A DNA stretch of 64,000 nucleotides, taken from the NCBI RefSeq assembly GCF_003004665.1, contig NZ_MUHY01000001.1, forward strand, positions 558,001-622,000, given 5' to 3'. Source of the DNA: Candidatus Pandoraea novymonadis (GTDB taxonomy: Bacteria > Pseudomonadota > Gammaproteobacteria > Burkholderiales > Burkholderiaceae). The notes below the pieces were generated by a model, which had not been told where the DNA came from, did not search any database, and saw only the letters and a list, made by a program, of their open reading frames with translations. The position numbers and the translations under genes were made by a program. Shown here one piece after another: positions 32,647 through 40,695 of the stretch. Numbering within the stretch: the first letter of the stretch is position 1; each line of letters begins with the position of its first letter.

Positions 32647-33324
32647 ATGACGAACCAAGAATTTTCCATTCTTTCACTAGGAGCACACGCAAGTCTTCCA
32701 GTGAAGGCTATCATAGCGCTATTGCTGCTAATGTCGCTGCTCTCTTGGACGAATATCATCCTTAAGATCTTTAACATTCGCCATGTGTACATCCAAACTA
32801 AATATTTCGAACGTAATTTTTGGTCCGGTGGCGAGTTACAATCGCTCTATCAAAATGCGCTCAGCAAGCACCAGAAAACTTGCGCATTGGAGCGTATTTT
32901 TGAATCTGGCATGCACGAATATCTCAAATTAAAAGAAAAAGGTTTAACAAGTAATACGAGCGTTATTTTGGATGGTGTACGTCGGGCAATGCGCGCTTCC
33001 TATCAACGCGAACTTGATAGTCTCGAAAGAAATCTGGCATTCCTAGCCTCAGTGGGTTCGGTTAGCCCATATATTGGTTTATTCGCTACGGTATGGGGCA
33101 TTATGAACGCATTCCGCGGTCTTTCGAATATGCAACAAGCCACCTTAGTCAATGTTGCCCCTGGAATTTCTGAAGCGCTCGTAGCCACGGCCATTGGACT
33201 TTTTACAGCAATCCCAGCTGTCATAGCATACAATCTCTTTGTGAGCAGTATCGATCGGATTTCAATCCGTTTCAACAGCTTCATTGACGAATTCTTGAAT
33301 ATCCTTCAACGGCAGATCCACTGA
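32647..33324 (+). CDS. tolQ: Tol-Pal system proton-channel subunit TolQ
   Basis: Inner-membrane partner of TolR; together they use the proton gradient to energise TolA during outer-membrane constriction. The 225 residues carry one N-terminal helix (about 20-40, AIIALLLLMSLLSWTNII), a cytoplasmic region, and two further helices (about 130-150, LAFLASVGSVSPYIGLFATVWGIM, and about 165-190, ALVATAIGLFTAIPAVIAYNLF), which form the proton path. I chose the ATG at 32647 because it gives the usual family length; an ATG at 32620 would add nine residues. First gene of tolQ-tolR-tolA-tolB-pal-cpoB. Confidence 0.95.
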   Translation: MTNQEFSILSLGAHASLPVKAIIALLLLMSLLSWTNIILKIFNIRHVYIQTKYFERNFWSGGELQSLYQNALSKHQKTCALERIFESGMHEYLKLKEKGLTSNTSVILDGVRRAMRASYQRELDSLERNLAFLASVGSVSPYIGLFATVWGIMNAFRGLSNMQQATLVNVAPGISEALVATAIGLFTAIPAVIAYNLFVSSIDRISIRFNSFIDEFLNILQRQIH

Positions 33325-33343
33325 ACAATCACGAGGAGCCGAC

Positions 33344-33775
33344 ATGGCATGTTCAATGCGAAGCAATCGTTACAGTCGCCGAGCGATGGCACAAATGAAC
33401 GTCGTACCCTATATTGACGTCATGCTCGTGCTGCTCGTAATTTTTATGACAACAGTGCCACTTATCAGTCCTGCAATCGTGAATTTACCTAACTTCTCGA
33501 ATGCAGACTCTCAAGAGAAAACACCTATAGTGGTTAATATTAAAGCCCACGATCAAATGCTCGTCCAATATAAAGAGGGAAATAATCCCTATGAACAAGA
33601 AATGTCGGGACCCGAATTACTTTCGTTCCTAAAAAACCGTGAACAAAGTAATTGTGAGCAACCGGTAGTGATTGCAGCTGAGAAGACTCTGCGTTATGAG
33701 CTCGTGATAGATCTCATGTCCGACTTGAAGGCTGAAGGTGTTAAGCGTATTGGTCTTCTTGTAAAACAGAAATGA
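33344..33775 (+). CDS. tolR: Tol-Pal system protein TolR
   Basis: Single-pass inner-membrane protein of the ExbD/TolR family. The 143 residues contain a basic cytoplasmic start, one helix (about 20-42, VVPYIDVMLVLLVIFMTTVP) with the proton-carrying Asp in YIDVMLVL, and a periplasmic domain that interacts with peptidoglycan and TolA. GAGGAG lies seven bases before the ATG at 33344, 19 bases after tolQ. The stop overlaps the tolA start by four bases (33772-33775, ATGA), implying coupled translation. Confidence 0.95.
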   Translation: MACSMRSNRYSRRAMAQMNVVPYIDVMLVLLVIFMTTVPLISPAIVNLPNFSNADSQEKTPIVVNIKAHDQMLVQYKEGNNPYEQEMSGPELLSFLKNREQSNCEQPVVIAAEKTLRYELVIDLMSDLKAEGVKRIGLLVKQK

Positions 33776-34560
33776 AATGCTTTATCCTAAACCCACAAAA
33801 AATCAAAAGCTATCAGTTCGAGCAAACAATGGGGCGAGGAGCTTTCCTTTTAGCGCTGTTTATACATGCGCTGCTTTTTATACTACTTTCCCAGGGCATG
33901 CGCCAGAAAAATAATCTGCCCACACAATCTGAAGCAATACTGTTGACGCCTTCCGAATTGATGAAGCTCGAAACATCAACATCAGTCTACTCACAAAACC
34001 CACAAGCTTCCACTCAACCAACACAGGCAACAGAAACCGCTAATATCAGCATGCAAAAGAAATATAAACTGCCTCAAGAAGCTACTGAATATAGTCGTTT
34101 TCGAAAAACACTGCACACACAAGTAAGACAAAAAACAAAGGAGGAAAACATAGATAAAAAAAAAGTTAGCAAAACACGTGAGCGTGAGCAATACTTAGCT
34201 TCATTACGAGATAAAGCAATTAGTGCGGTAAATGAGACTCGTAAAAGTCTTGGTAAGCAGCATGGTAAAACTGTGGATCCTGACTTTACCACTTCTGATG
34301 ACTACCTCGATCTTCTGCGCGACCACATTAAAAAAAACATCATCTATACCGAAGTAATAATTGGCAATCCAACTGCGATCATCGAAGTCGAACTTGCTCC
34401 TGACGGCAGGGTAATCTCTCAGCACTTGATGCAAGCGAGTACTGAAAGAAGCTGGGACCAGGCCGTTCAAACGGCAGTAAAACTATCCGATCCCTTGCCT
34501 TGCGACAGCAGTGGTAAAGCGCCTCACAGTCTGCAATTGTTCTTTAGCCCAAAGGGCTAA
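33772..34560 (+). CDS. tolA: Tol-Pal system protein TolA (short form)
   Basis: Links the TolQ-TolR motor to TolB and Pal across the periplasm. The 262 residues show an N-terminal membrane anchor (about 25-42, FLLALFIHALLFILLSQG), a periplasmic stalk, and a C-terminal TonB-like domain (about 180-262, YLDLLRDHIKKNIIY, AIIEVELAPDGRVI, WDQAVQTAVKLSDPLP). The stalk is much shorter than in E. coli TolA (421 residues) and rich in Thr, Gln and Lys rather than Ala/Lys repeats. The last codons and stop lie inside a perfect 15-bp inverted repeat (34536-34568). Confidence 0.93.
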   Translation: MKCFILNPQKIKSYQFEQTMGRGAFLLALFIHALLFILLSQGMRQKNNLPTQSEAILLTPSELMKLETSTSVYSQNPQASTQPTQATETANISMQKKYKLPQEATEYSRFRKTLHTQVRQKTKEENIDKKKVSKTREREQYLASLRDKAISAVNETRKSLGKQHGKTVDPDFTTSDDYLDLLRDHIKKNIIYTEVIIGNPTAIIEVELAPDGRVISQHLMQASTERSWDQAVQTAVKLSDPLPCDSSGKAPHSLQLFFSPKG

Positions 34561-34568
34561 AGAACAAT
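34536..34568. repeat. Perfect 15-bp inverted repeat over the tolA stop codon
   Basis: ATTGTTCTTTAGCCC (34536-34550) is the exact reverse complement of GGGCTAAAGAACAAT (34554-34568), with loop AAA. The tolA stop TAA is at 34558-34560. In RNA this is a stable hairpin between tolA and tolB. Only AT, not a U-tract, follows, so it may be an mRNA-stability or attenuation element rather than a full terminator. Confidence 0.95.
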
Positions 34569-34610
34569 ATAGAAAGAACATCAACATATACCTCCGGATC
34601 TTTCGAATTT

Positions 34611-35900
34611 ATGCAAGATTCTATTTTGTATGTATTACGCGCACTTGTAATCACCTGGGTTACCACAACAGTTGCCCATGCTCAGTTAACAGTGGACATT
34701 AAAGGTATCGGTTCCAACCGACACCCTATCGCCGTTGCAAACTTTAAGAATATCAACGACTCAACTCATACACTCATTGTCGACATCGTGCGGGCGGACC
34801 TAACCAGCAGCGGTCGCTTCATTCAAGTACCAGTCGAAGGCCAAATCATCGGCGAAAATGATATGGTTAGCCTCAGCTCCTGGCAAACTAAAGGTGCAAA
34901 TTCGTTGATTACAGGCAGCGTCACGAAACGTGAAAATGGCACATACGACGTCAAATTCCGCCTTTACGATATTATTCATCAGCAAAGTCTAGGCGGACTA
35001 TCGATAACAGCGACGAGCGAAAATCTACGTTTAACTGCGCACAAAATTGCAGATTACGTATATCAAAAGCTATTAGGCGATCGTGGCATATTTTCGACAC
35101 GACTATCCTACGTAGTTCGAACTGGAAATATATATCAATTACAAATTTCAGACTCCGATGGCAAAAACGCAAAAATTGCAATGAATAGCCTGGAACCATT
35201 AATTTCAATAGCATGGGCGCCAGATGGGAGGAAAATTGCATACGTTTCTTTCGAGCGACAAAAACCTATCATTTACATACATGACTTACCAACTGGGAAT
35301 CGTACTGTACTAGCCAATGAAAAGGGGAATAACAGTGCACCCAGCTGGGCCCCAGATGGCAAAACACTAGCCATAGCTCTATCGCGTGACGGTAACACCT
35401 CAGTATATTCAGTCAATGCACAAGGCGGCAACTTCAATCGTTTATCAATAGGTAATAACATCGACACTGAGCCACAGTTCTCTCCGGATGGCAAATGGAT
35501 TTATTTCACCAGTGATCGTGGCGGTAGTCCGCAAATTTATCGTATGCCTTCCGAGGGAGAAAGTGAAAGCGCAGCAACGCGCATTACATTCAAAGGGAAC
35601 TACAACGTCAGCCCTCGGCTGAGTCCAGACGGAAAATTACTAGCTTATATTTCTCGTCAAGGGGATGGATACAAGTTAACCACACAAAATCTAATTAGTG
35701 GTGATGTAATAAACTTAACTGACAGTGATCAGAACGAATCACCGAGCTTTTCGGCAAATAGCAAACATATCCTTTATGCAACTAAAGTCAATGGACGGAA
35801 AAACATCGCAACAGTATCGGTAGACGGGTACGTACGAAAGACTTTTTCCATACGTGGAGACGAAGTCCGTGAACCATCCTGGGGGCCATTTACACAATAA
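34611..35900 (+). CDS. tolB: Tol-Pal system beta-propeller protein TolB
   Basis: Periplasmic protein that binds Pal and is released from it by energised TolA. The 429 residues begin with a signal peptide (about 1-24, ending VTTTVAHAQL with a likely cleavage after AHA). An N-terminal alpha/beta domain follows (about 25-165), then a six-bladed propeller with repeated SWAPDGK/FSPDGKW/LSPDGKL units (about 200-415). All blades appear present. It starts 50 bases after tolA; GGA lies about 14 bases before the ATG, so the ribosome site is weak. Confidence 0.95.
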   Translation: MQDSILYVLRALVITWVTTTVAHAQLTVDIKGIGSNRHPIAVANFKNINDSTHTLIVDIVRADLTSSGRFIQVPVEGQIIGENDMVSLSSWQTKGANSLITGSVTKRENGTYDVKFRLYDIIHQQSLGGLSITATSENLRLTAHKIADYVYQKLLGDRGIFSTRLSYVVRTGNIYQLQISDSDGKNAKIAMNSLEPLISIAWAPDGRKIAYVSFERQKPIIYIHDLPTGNRTVLANEKGNNSAPSWAPDGKTLAIALSRDGNTSVYSVNAQGGNFNRLSIGNNIDTEPQFSPDGKWIYFTSDRGGSPQIYRMPSEGESESAATRITFKGNYNVSPRLSPDGKLLAYISRQGDGYKLTTQNLISGDVINLTDSDQNESPSFSANSKHILYATKVNGRKNIATVSVDGYVRKTFSIRGDEVREPSWGPFTQ

Positions 35901-35913
35901 AAGGGAAGCTCTA

Positions 35914-36423
35914 ATGAATGCCTTACTTCGCCATATTTTTTCGATAGCTATCTTTATCGCAATAACTGGTTGCTCGTCGAGCGTAATGCTCGACGAGCAA
36001 CCAGTTATCAAAAAAGGCCAATTCAAAACTGGCGCGCTCAGTGATACCTCAATCCATCCATCAAAAAATCTGTCAATAAACGATCGAAATGGATTGTCGG
36101 CCAAGCATAGCGTATATTTTGATTTTGATAGCTATATCATCAAAAATGATTATAAGTTAATGCTTGAAAAGCATGCCTCCTACCTAACGAATAACCATAA
36201 CCGCAGAATTATAATTCAAGGCCATACCGACGAACGTGGTACTAGCGAATACAATCTAGCACTCGGCCAAAAACGGGCGAAAGCTGTGGTGCGTTGGCTG
36301 ACACTGCTGGGTGTGGATGATAACCAGTTGGAAGCCGTGAGTTTTGGAAAGGAAAAACCACGGACTGCCGCTCAAGACGAAGCCTCTTACGCAGAGAATC
36401 GACGTGCCGACATCGTATATTAA
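35914..36423 (+). CDS. pal: Peptidoglycan-associated lipoprotein Pal
   Basis: Outer-membrane lipoprotein that holds the outer membrane to peptidoglycan and works with TolB at the division site. The 169 residues have a lipoprotein signal with lipobox ITGC (Cys20), a linker, and an OmpA-like domain (about 65-169) with SVYFDFDSYIIK, IIQGHTDERGTSEYNLALGQKRA and YAENRRADIVY, which supply the diaminopimelate-binding Asp and Arg. The ATG at 35914 has AAGGGAAG seven bases upstream and lies 13 bases after tolB. A perfect 21-bp inverted repeat (35962-36008) encodes residues 17-32, including the lipidated Cys. Confidence 0.95.
   Translation: MNALLRHIFSIAIFIAITGCSSSVMLDEQPVIKKGQFKTGALSDTSIHPSKNLSINDRNGLSAKHSVYFDFDSYIIKNDYKLMLEKHASYLTNNHNRRIIIQGHTDERGTSEYNLALGQKRAKAVVRWLTLLGVDDNQLEAVSFGKEKPRTAAQDEASYAENRRADIVY
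35962..36008. repeat. Perfect 21-bp inverted repeat inside pal
   Basis: Left arm 35962-35982 (starts ataactggttg, ends cgtcgagc) and right arm 35988-36008 (starts gctcgacg, ends accagttat) are exact reverse complements, with loop gtaat (35983-35987). Because of the symmetry the opposite strand also reads ITGCSSS...LDEQPVI. It lies 48 bases past the pal start codon, over the lipobox. Confidence 0.97.
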
Positions 36424-36432
36424 TTGTTCACT

Positions 36433-37179
36433 ATGAAATCTCGTTCGTTCAACACCCTATCCTCCTTAATTGGTACGCTTATCATTTTATTCTTAACACC
36501 TTTTGCACATGGCAGTTTGTTCAATGACAATGAAGCGCGTCAGGCAATCCTTGATATTCGTAGTCAACTAGAGAATGTCAGAGTGCGAGTCGACGCACTT
36601 ACACACAACACATACGAACTGAACAATCAAAACCAACAACTGCAGCATGATCTCGCTACGGAACGTGGTCACAATGAAAACATATGCAATCAATTAAAAA
36701 TTCTTGAACAGAATCAAAAAAATTTCTACGAAGATCTTAATAATCGTTTACGGAAATTTGAACCTGAAAGAGTGATGCTTAACGGCATTGTAGGCATCGT
36801 TCAGCCTGGAGAAAAAGATGCCTTCGATAAGGCATTGAATCAATTTCGCAATAGCAATTTCAAAGCTGCAGCCAATAGTTTTCAGTCATTTATCAACCAC
36901 TACCCGAAAAGTCCATACCAACCAGAAGCCCAATTCTGGCTAGGCAACTCACAATATGCACTGAAGAATTACAAGGGATCAAATGCAACATTACATAGAA
37001 TCGTGAGGCGCTACCCTACTCATCCAAAGGCTGCTGAAGCACTTTTGGCCATTGCTAACAACCAACTAGAAAGTGGTCAAAAGGATAGCGCAAAAAAAAC
37101 ACTCGAGTTAATGATAAAAATTTATCCTGATACCGAATCAGCACAAGTAGCGAAGGAACGTGCCACAAAATTGCGATAA
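36433..37179 (+). CDS. cpoB: Cell division coordinator CpoB (YbgF)
   Basis: Periplasmic protein that couples Tol-Pal constriction to PBP1B-driven peptidoglycan synthesis. The 248 residues comprise a signal peptide (about 1-28, ending PFAHGS), an N-terminal trimerising coiled coil (about 30-105, heptad-like with many Gln/Asn/Leu), and three TPR repeats at the C-terminus (about 130-248, FDKALNQFRNSNFKAAANSFQSFI, AQFWLGNSQYALKNYKGS, EALLAIANNQLESGQKDSA). The start is taken as the ATG at 36433; a TTG three codons upstream is an alternative. Last gene of the tol operon. Confidence 0.93.
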   Translation: MKSRSFNTLSSLIGTLIILFLTPFAHGSLFNDNEARQAILDIRSQLENVRVRVDALTHNTYELNNQNQQLQHDLATERGHNENICNQLKILEQNQKNFYEDLNNRLRKFEPERVMLNGIVGIVQPGEKDAFDKALNQFRNSNFKAAANSFQSFINHYPKSPYQPEAQFWLGNSQYALKNYKGSNATLHRIVRRYPTHPKAAEALLAIANNQLESGQKDSAKKTLELMIKIYPDTESAQVAKERATKLR

Positions 37180-37334
37180 ACATTTTCTATGCCTCTTCAA
37201 AGCAGCTTAATAAACTTTGTAATATTTTGTAGCCTCTCCTACACGATTAACACTATATTCATAGTGGAAATCAACCTGGGTGCAGCGATCTCAAACATAA
37301 TCTTATGAAAATAAAAATATAGATTAAATCGATA

Positions 37335-37364
37335 TTGACAAGCTAACGACCCACTCCGTATAAT
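37335..37364 (+). promoter_or_regulatory. Consensus sigma-70 promoter of tRNA-Lys
   Basis: The -35 TTGACA (37335-37340) and -10 TATAAT (37359-37364) are perfect matches to the consensus, with an 18-base spacer. Transcription would begin a few bases before the mature tRNA 5' end at 37375. Thirteen bases of the spacer (37341-37353) are the inverse complement of the tRNA start. Confidence 0.9.
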
Positions 37365-37386
37365 TATCGGGATTGGGTCGTTAGCT
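37341..37386. repeat. 13-bp inverted repeat: promoter spacer versus tRNA-Lys 5' end
   Basis: AGCTAACGACCCA (37341-37353) is the exact reverse complement of TGGGTCGTTAGCT (37374-37386). The latter is one base of leader plus the first 12 bases of the tRNA. The -10 hexamer lies in the 20-base loop. Confidence 0.95.
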
Positions 37387-37450
37387 CAGTTGGTAGAGCA
37401 GCGGACTTTTAATCCGTTGGTCGCAGGTTCAAATCCTGCACGGCCTACCA
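37375..37450 (+). tRNA. tRNA-Lys (anticodon TTT)
   Basis: A 76-base gene with CCA encoded. The acceptor stem is GGGTCGT/ACGGCCT (first pair G-U), the D-arm is GCTCAGTTGGTAGAGC, the anticodon stem GCGGA/TCCGT has loop CTTTTAA giving anticodon TTT, and the T-arm is GCAGGTTCAAATCCTGC. All stems pair. It has its own perfect promoter; no terminator was recognised downstream. Confidence 0.97.
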
Positions 37451-38021
37451 AAATTTTTCTTCAAAAGTCCGTCAGAACGTTGGTTTCGTCTGTTGTTGGT
37501 TCTTCATTTAAAGGCATCGTCTGCTGGCATGAAAAAGACCTAGTGATTCAGTCTTCTCCATTCTCCTTGTCAGCCTTTTAATTAATACCTTGTCATGAGA
37601 AAATCTCCTGATTCGGCCTTGATCGATCTTCTAGTTACTAAGAAATAATTTTATTGATTTTGGATTTTCTTTTATTTGGCTTTCTTCAATACATCATGCT
37701 CTATTCTACGCACTGGACCGACTGCTACAGGCTAGTTTGTACAGATAGATTAGTTCAAATAAGAAAATAGGCCACCGCTTTAATCACGTTAATTATTTTT
37801 CTCCGATAGAATTTTTCGTCAGACAGTGAAAAGAGACTGGTTTCATAGCTTCTCAAGCCCCGCTATTGAATAGATTTTTTAGCCAGAAGAACATGATTTC
37901 CATAGTCTTTATGTTCCACTTGGTTTTTTAATCCAGAGCGAGGTAAAATTACGAGGCTCTCATTGTTCGTACGCAGCCTTATGTAGCACGCCTTCACTCC
38001 CTATCAACGAACGAAAAAAAC
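37451..38021. other. Gap between tRNA-Lys and minC
   Basis: A 571-base AT-rich region with no supportable gene, second tRNA or clear terminator. The frame at 37390-37581 merely reads through the tRNA. The minC promoter should lie here. Confidence 0.55.
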
Positions 38022-38762
38022 ATGCCGCAGAAGAGTACGCCTTACTTCGAGTTGCGCAGCGGTGCCATTGATGCCCTGCATTTCGTCGTCAAGACACCAC
38101 AATTAAACCAGTTGCGCATGGAATTAGTGCAAAGATTTCAGGCTACCCCTGCATTTTTTGCAGGTGATGTGGTCGCTATTGATGTCCGGCATCTAGGCGC
38201 TAACCAGAGCATTTCTGTGTCCAAATTAATCGCCATGCTATCGGAATTTAAGATGGCGCCTATAGGAATCATAGCAGATCCGTATCAGGCCGAATGGGCT
38301 TACCAGGTAGATGGTTTTCCTATACTCGAAAGTCACAAGCGACTCTCTTCTACAGAAAGTAAAAAGAGGAATGCTATTCACGAATCCGTACAGGAGGAAA
38401 CAACGATTGAGTTCGGAGGGACTACTGGAGGCACGACAATCATTGATAAACCATTACGTTCTGGCCAGCAAGTCTATGCGCATGGGGATTTGGTTGTGCT
38501 CGATCTTGTGAGTTACGGGGCTGAAGTAATGGCAGAAGGAAATATCCATATTTACGCACCACTTCGAGGACGTGCGCTTGCCGGGGTTCTTGGCAAGCTC
38601 GATGCTCGTATTTTCTGTACTTGTCTAGAGCCCGAGCTCATTTCGATTGCGGGAATTTATCGAACGGGCGAACATGCCCAGTTAACCGATGTGCAAGGTT
38701 GCTCAGTTCAGGTTCGTTTGTCAGAAGATAAGTTAATTTTCGATCCACTCGGCCTCAAATAG
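38022..38762 (+). CDS. minC: Septum site-determining protein MinC
   Basis: Inhibitor of FtsZ polymerisation that blocks division near the poles when recruited by MinD. The 246 residues have an N-terminal FtsZ-binding domain (about 1-105, FELRSGAIDALHFVVKTPQL) and a C-terminal beta-helix domain (about 135-246) with IDKPLRSGQQVYAHGDLVVL, GAEVMAEGNIHIYAPLRGRALAG and ARIFCTCLEPELISIAG, the MinD-binding surface. Length is normal. No good ribosome site is seen before the ATG at 38022. First of minC-minD-minE. Confidence 0.94.
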   Translation: MPQKSTPYFELRSGAIDALHFVVKTPQLNQLRMELVQRFQATPAFFAGDVVAIDVRHLGANQSISVSKLIAMLSEFKMAPIGIIADPYQAEWAYQVDGFPILESHKRLSSTESKKRNAIHESVQEETTIEFGGTTGGTTIIDKPLRSGQQVYAHGDLVVLDLVSYGAEVMAEGNIHIYAPLRGRALAGVLGKLDARIFCTCLEPELISIAGIYRTGEHAQLTDVQGCSVQVRLSEDKLIFDPLGLK

Positions 38763-38888
38763 ACTAGTAGATTCGTCTACGACTCATGGATATTGAATCC
38801 GACGCGGAGGAATAATAAGAAAATTCATTGCCTACATGAAAAACGTATCCATTGAATAAAACATATTCGTTTGGGAAGACACCAACAG

Positions 38889-39704
38889 ATGACAAAAGTA
38901 ATTGTAGTGACCTCAGGTAAAGGTGGTGTCGGGAAGACGACCACCAGTGCCAGTTTTTCCGCAGGCCTTGCGCTGCATGGACATAAAACAGTTGTAATCG
39001 ACTTCGACGTTGGTTTGCGCAACCTTGATTTAATTATGGGTTGCGAACGTCGAGTGGTGTATGATTTTATCAATGTAATTCAGGGTGAAGCCAACCTAAA
39101 TCAAGCATTAATCAAAGACAAGATCTGTGAAAAATTGTTCGTTTTGCCGGCATCGCAAACGCGTGACAAAGAGGCATTGACTCTTGAGGGAGTAGAATCC
39201 GTTATAAATAGTCTCTGTGAGATGGGTTTTGAATACATCATTTGCGATTCACCAGCAGGCATCGAAAGCGGTGCGCTACTTGCAATGTACTTCGCTGATG
39301 AAGCACTCGTTGTTACAAATCCTGAAGTCTCCTCCGTACGTGATTCAGACAGAATTCTCGGTATTCTTGCCTCTAAAACTAAACGTGCTATTGAAGGTAT
39401 TGCTCCAATCAGGGAACACTTGCTCATCACCCGCTACAATCCGAAGCGCGTCAACAATGGACAAATGCTTTCATTGGAAGACATTCAGGAAATTCTCCGC
39501 ATCAAGCTAATTGGTGTAATTCCAGAGTCTGAATCTGTGTTAGATGCCTCAAACCAAGGGACACCCGCTATTCATATTGAGGCTTCAGACGTTTCTGAAG
39601 CGTATAAAGACGTAATCAGTCGTTTTAAAGGTGAGGAAATGCCCATGCGCTTTACCGATTATCAAAAGCCGGGGTTGCTGCAGCGCATTTTCGGCACCAA
39701 GTGA
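38889..39704 (+). CDS. minD: Septum site-determining ATPase MinD
   Basis: Membrane-cycling ATPase that carries MinC to the poles and is displaced by MinE. The 271 residues begin TKVIVVTSGKGGVGKTTTSA with the deviant Walker A motif (about residues 9-17). DFDVGLRNLDLIMGCERRVVYDF follows, then CDSPAGIESGALLAMYFAD as Walker B/switch II. The C-terminus (LLQRIFGTK) is the amphipathic membrane-targeting helix. The ATG at 38889 gives the usual length and has GGGAAG ten bases upstream; the TTG at 38871 is rejected. It lies 126 bases after minC. Confidence 0.96.
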   Translation: MTKVIVVTSGKGGVGKTTTSASFSAGLALHGHKTVVIDFDVGLRNLDLIMGCERRVVYDFINVIQGEANLNQALIKDKICEKLFVLPASQTRDKEALTLEGVESVINSLCEMGFEYIICDSPAGIESGALLAMYFADEALVVTNPEVSSVRDSDRILGILASKTKRAIEGIAPIREHLLITRYNPKRVNNGQMLSLEDIQEILRIKLIGVIPESESVLDASNQGTPAIHIEASDVSEAYKDVISRFKGEEMPMRFTDYQKPGLLQRIFGTK

Positions 39705-39713
39705 GGAGCAGGT

Positions 39714-39968
39714 ATGTCAATACTGTCGTTTCTCCTTGGAGAAAAGAAAAAGACCGCTTCAGTTGCTAAGGAACGTTTGCAAATTATTCTCGCTCACGAG
39801 CGTAACGGGATATCACCTCGAGCTGATTATTTGCCCGCACTACAACGTGAACTTGTTTCGGTTATCTCTAAGTATGTTCAGATTGCTAACGATGACATCA
39901 AAGTTAGTCTAGAGCGTCAGGAGAACCTTGAAGTACTCGAAGTAAAAATTGAAATTCCACAAGTGTAG
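39714..39968 (+). CDS. minE: Cell division topological specificity factor MinE
   Basis: Stimulates MinD ATPase and drives pole-to-pole oscillation. The 84 residues open with the membrane-binding helix [22 protein letters not shown], then the anti-MinCD helix [12 protein letters not shown], and a C-terminal dimerisation domain ([36 protein letters not shown]). Length is typical. The gap to minD is nine bases and contains an AGGAG ribosome site. Confidence 0.96.
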   Translation: MSILSFLLGEKKKTASVAKERLQIILAHERNGISPRADYLPALQRELVSVISKYVQIANDDIKVSLERQENLEVLEVKIEIPQV

Positions 39969-40695
39969 TGTAATCGTTAAGCACCAATGATAGAATCCGA
40001 AGTTGTAGGTGCTGCATGCTTATCACTCCACTGCTCTTGGGGAATTCTGTCGAAGAATAATTACAGTCGATTGGAGACTAACCCTTAGCTCAGGCACGTG
40101 AAAAATAAATTATGTTAAATGTAATCAACCGCACGATGGTTTTATCCACAACTAGGTATATGAATCGTCGCTTGATCACCATGCCTCGACATTTTTTATA
40201 GATGATAAAATTCAACTAGTGCTTGTGGTAAAAATAAATAATGCCATCTGGCGTTGGTCACAGGAAAGATTATGTGGAAATGAAACCAAGACCACTTTAA
40301 ACTTTTCTACGATGCCTAATATCGGAATAAAATGATAGCCATTGCCTTAACAATCAATGCATATTTTCTTCTGAATCTAAGATTAGGTTGGCTCGTTATT
40401 TTTTAAAGAAAATGAGAAAACAGTAAAATTTGATATAACTATTCGAGCCTCTCTCACCTTTTCTTATGGTGTTTTTTAGTTATAAGTTAAATATTTTGCT
40501 AGAATGCGAAGTTTACTATGTAAGTACTCTTCTCCTCGCAACCATCATCATGCTGTATTCAGCTTAATATCGGTACGAGAAAAGAGTCAGCCCAATATTG
40601 GATTTGGCGAAAGATTGATTAACTTGATGGGGGTTCGCTCGTGAAATATCATCGCCGCGACATAGAACAACCCTTCTAGATGGACATCCGTTCTC
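39969..40695. other. Gene-free gap between minE and tig
   Basis: A 727-base AT-rich stretch. It holds a single exact DnaA-box sequence, TTATCCACA, at 40142-40150; with no cluster and no dnaA/dnaN nearby it is not evidence for an origin. A minus-strand frame over 40564-40941 is mostly the shadow of tig. It should contain the tig promoter. Confidence 0.55.

Noticed and set aside
35739-36104. Minus-strand frame opposite tolB/pal encoding a lipobox-like ITGCSSS peptide
   Set aside because: It is a mirror of the pal palindrome and lacks start context; it is a shadow, not a gene.
40142-40150. Exact DnaA box TTATCCACA in the minE-tig gap, possible origin
   Set aside because: A single box with no cluster and no dnaA, dnaN or gidA nearby; chance occurrence is likely.
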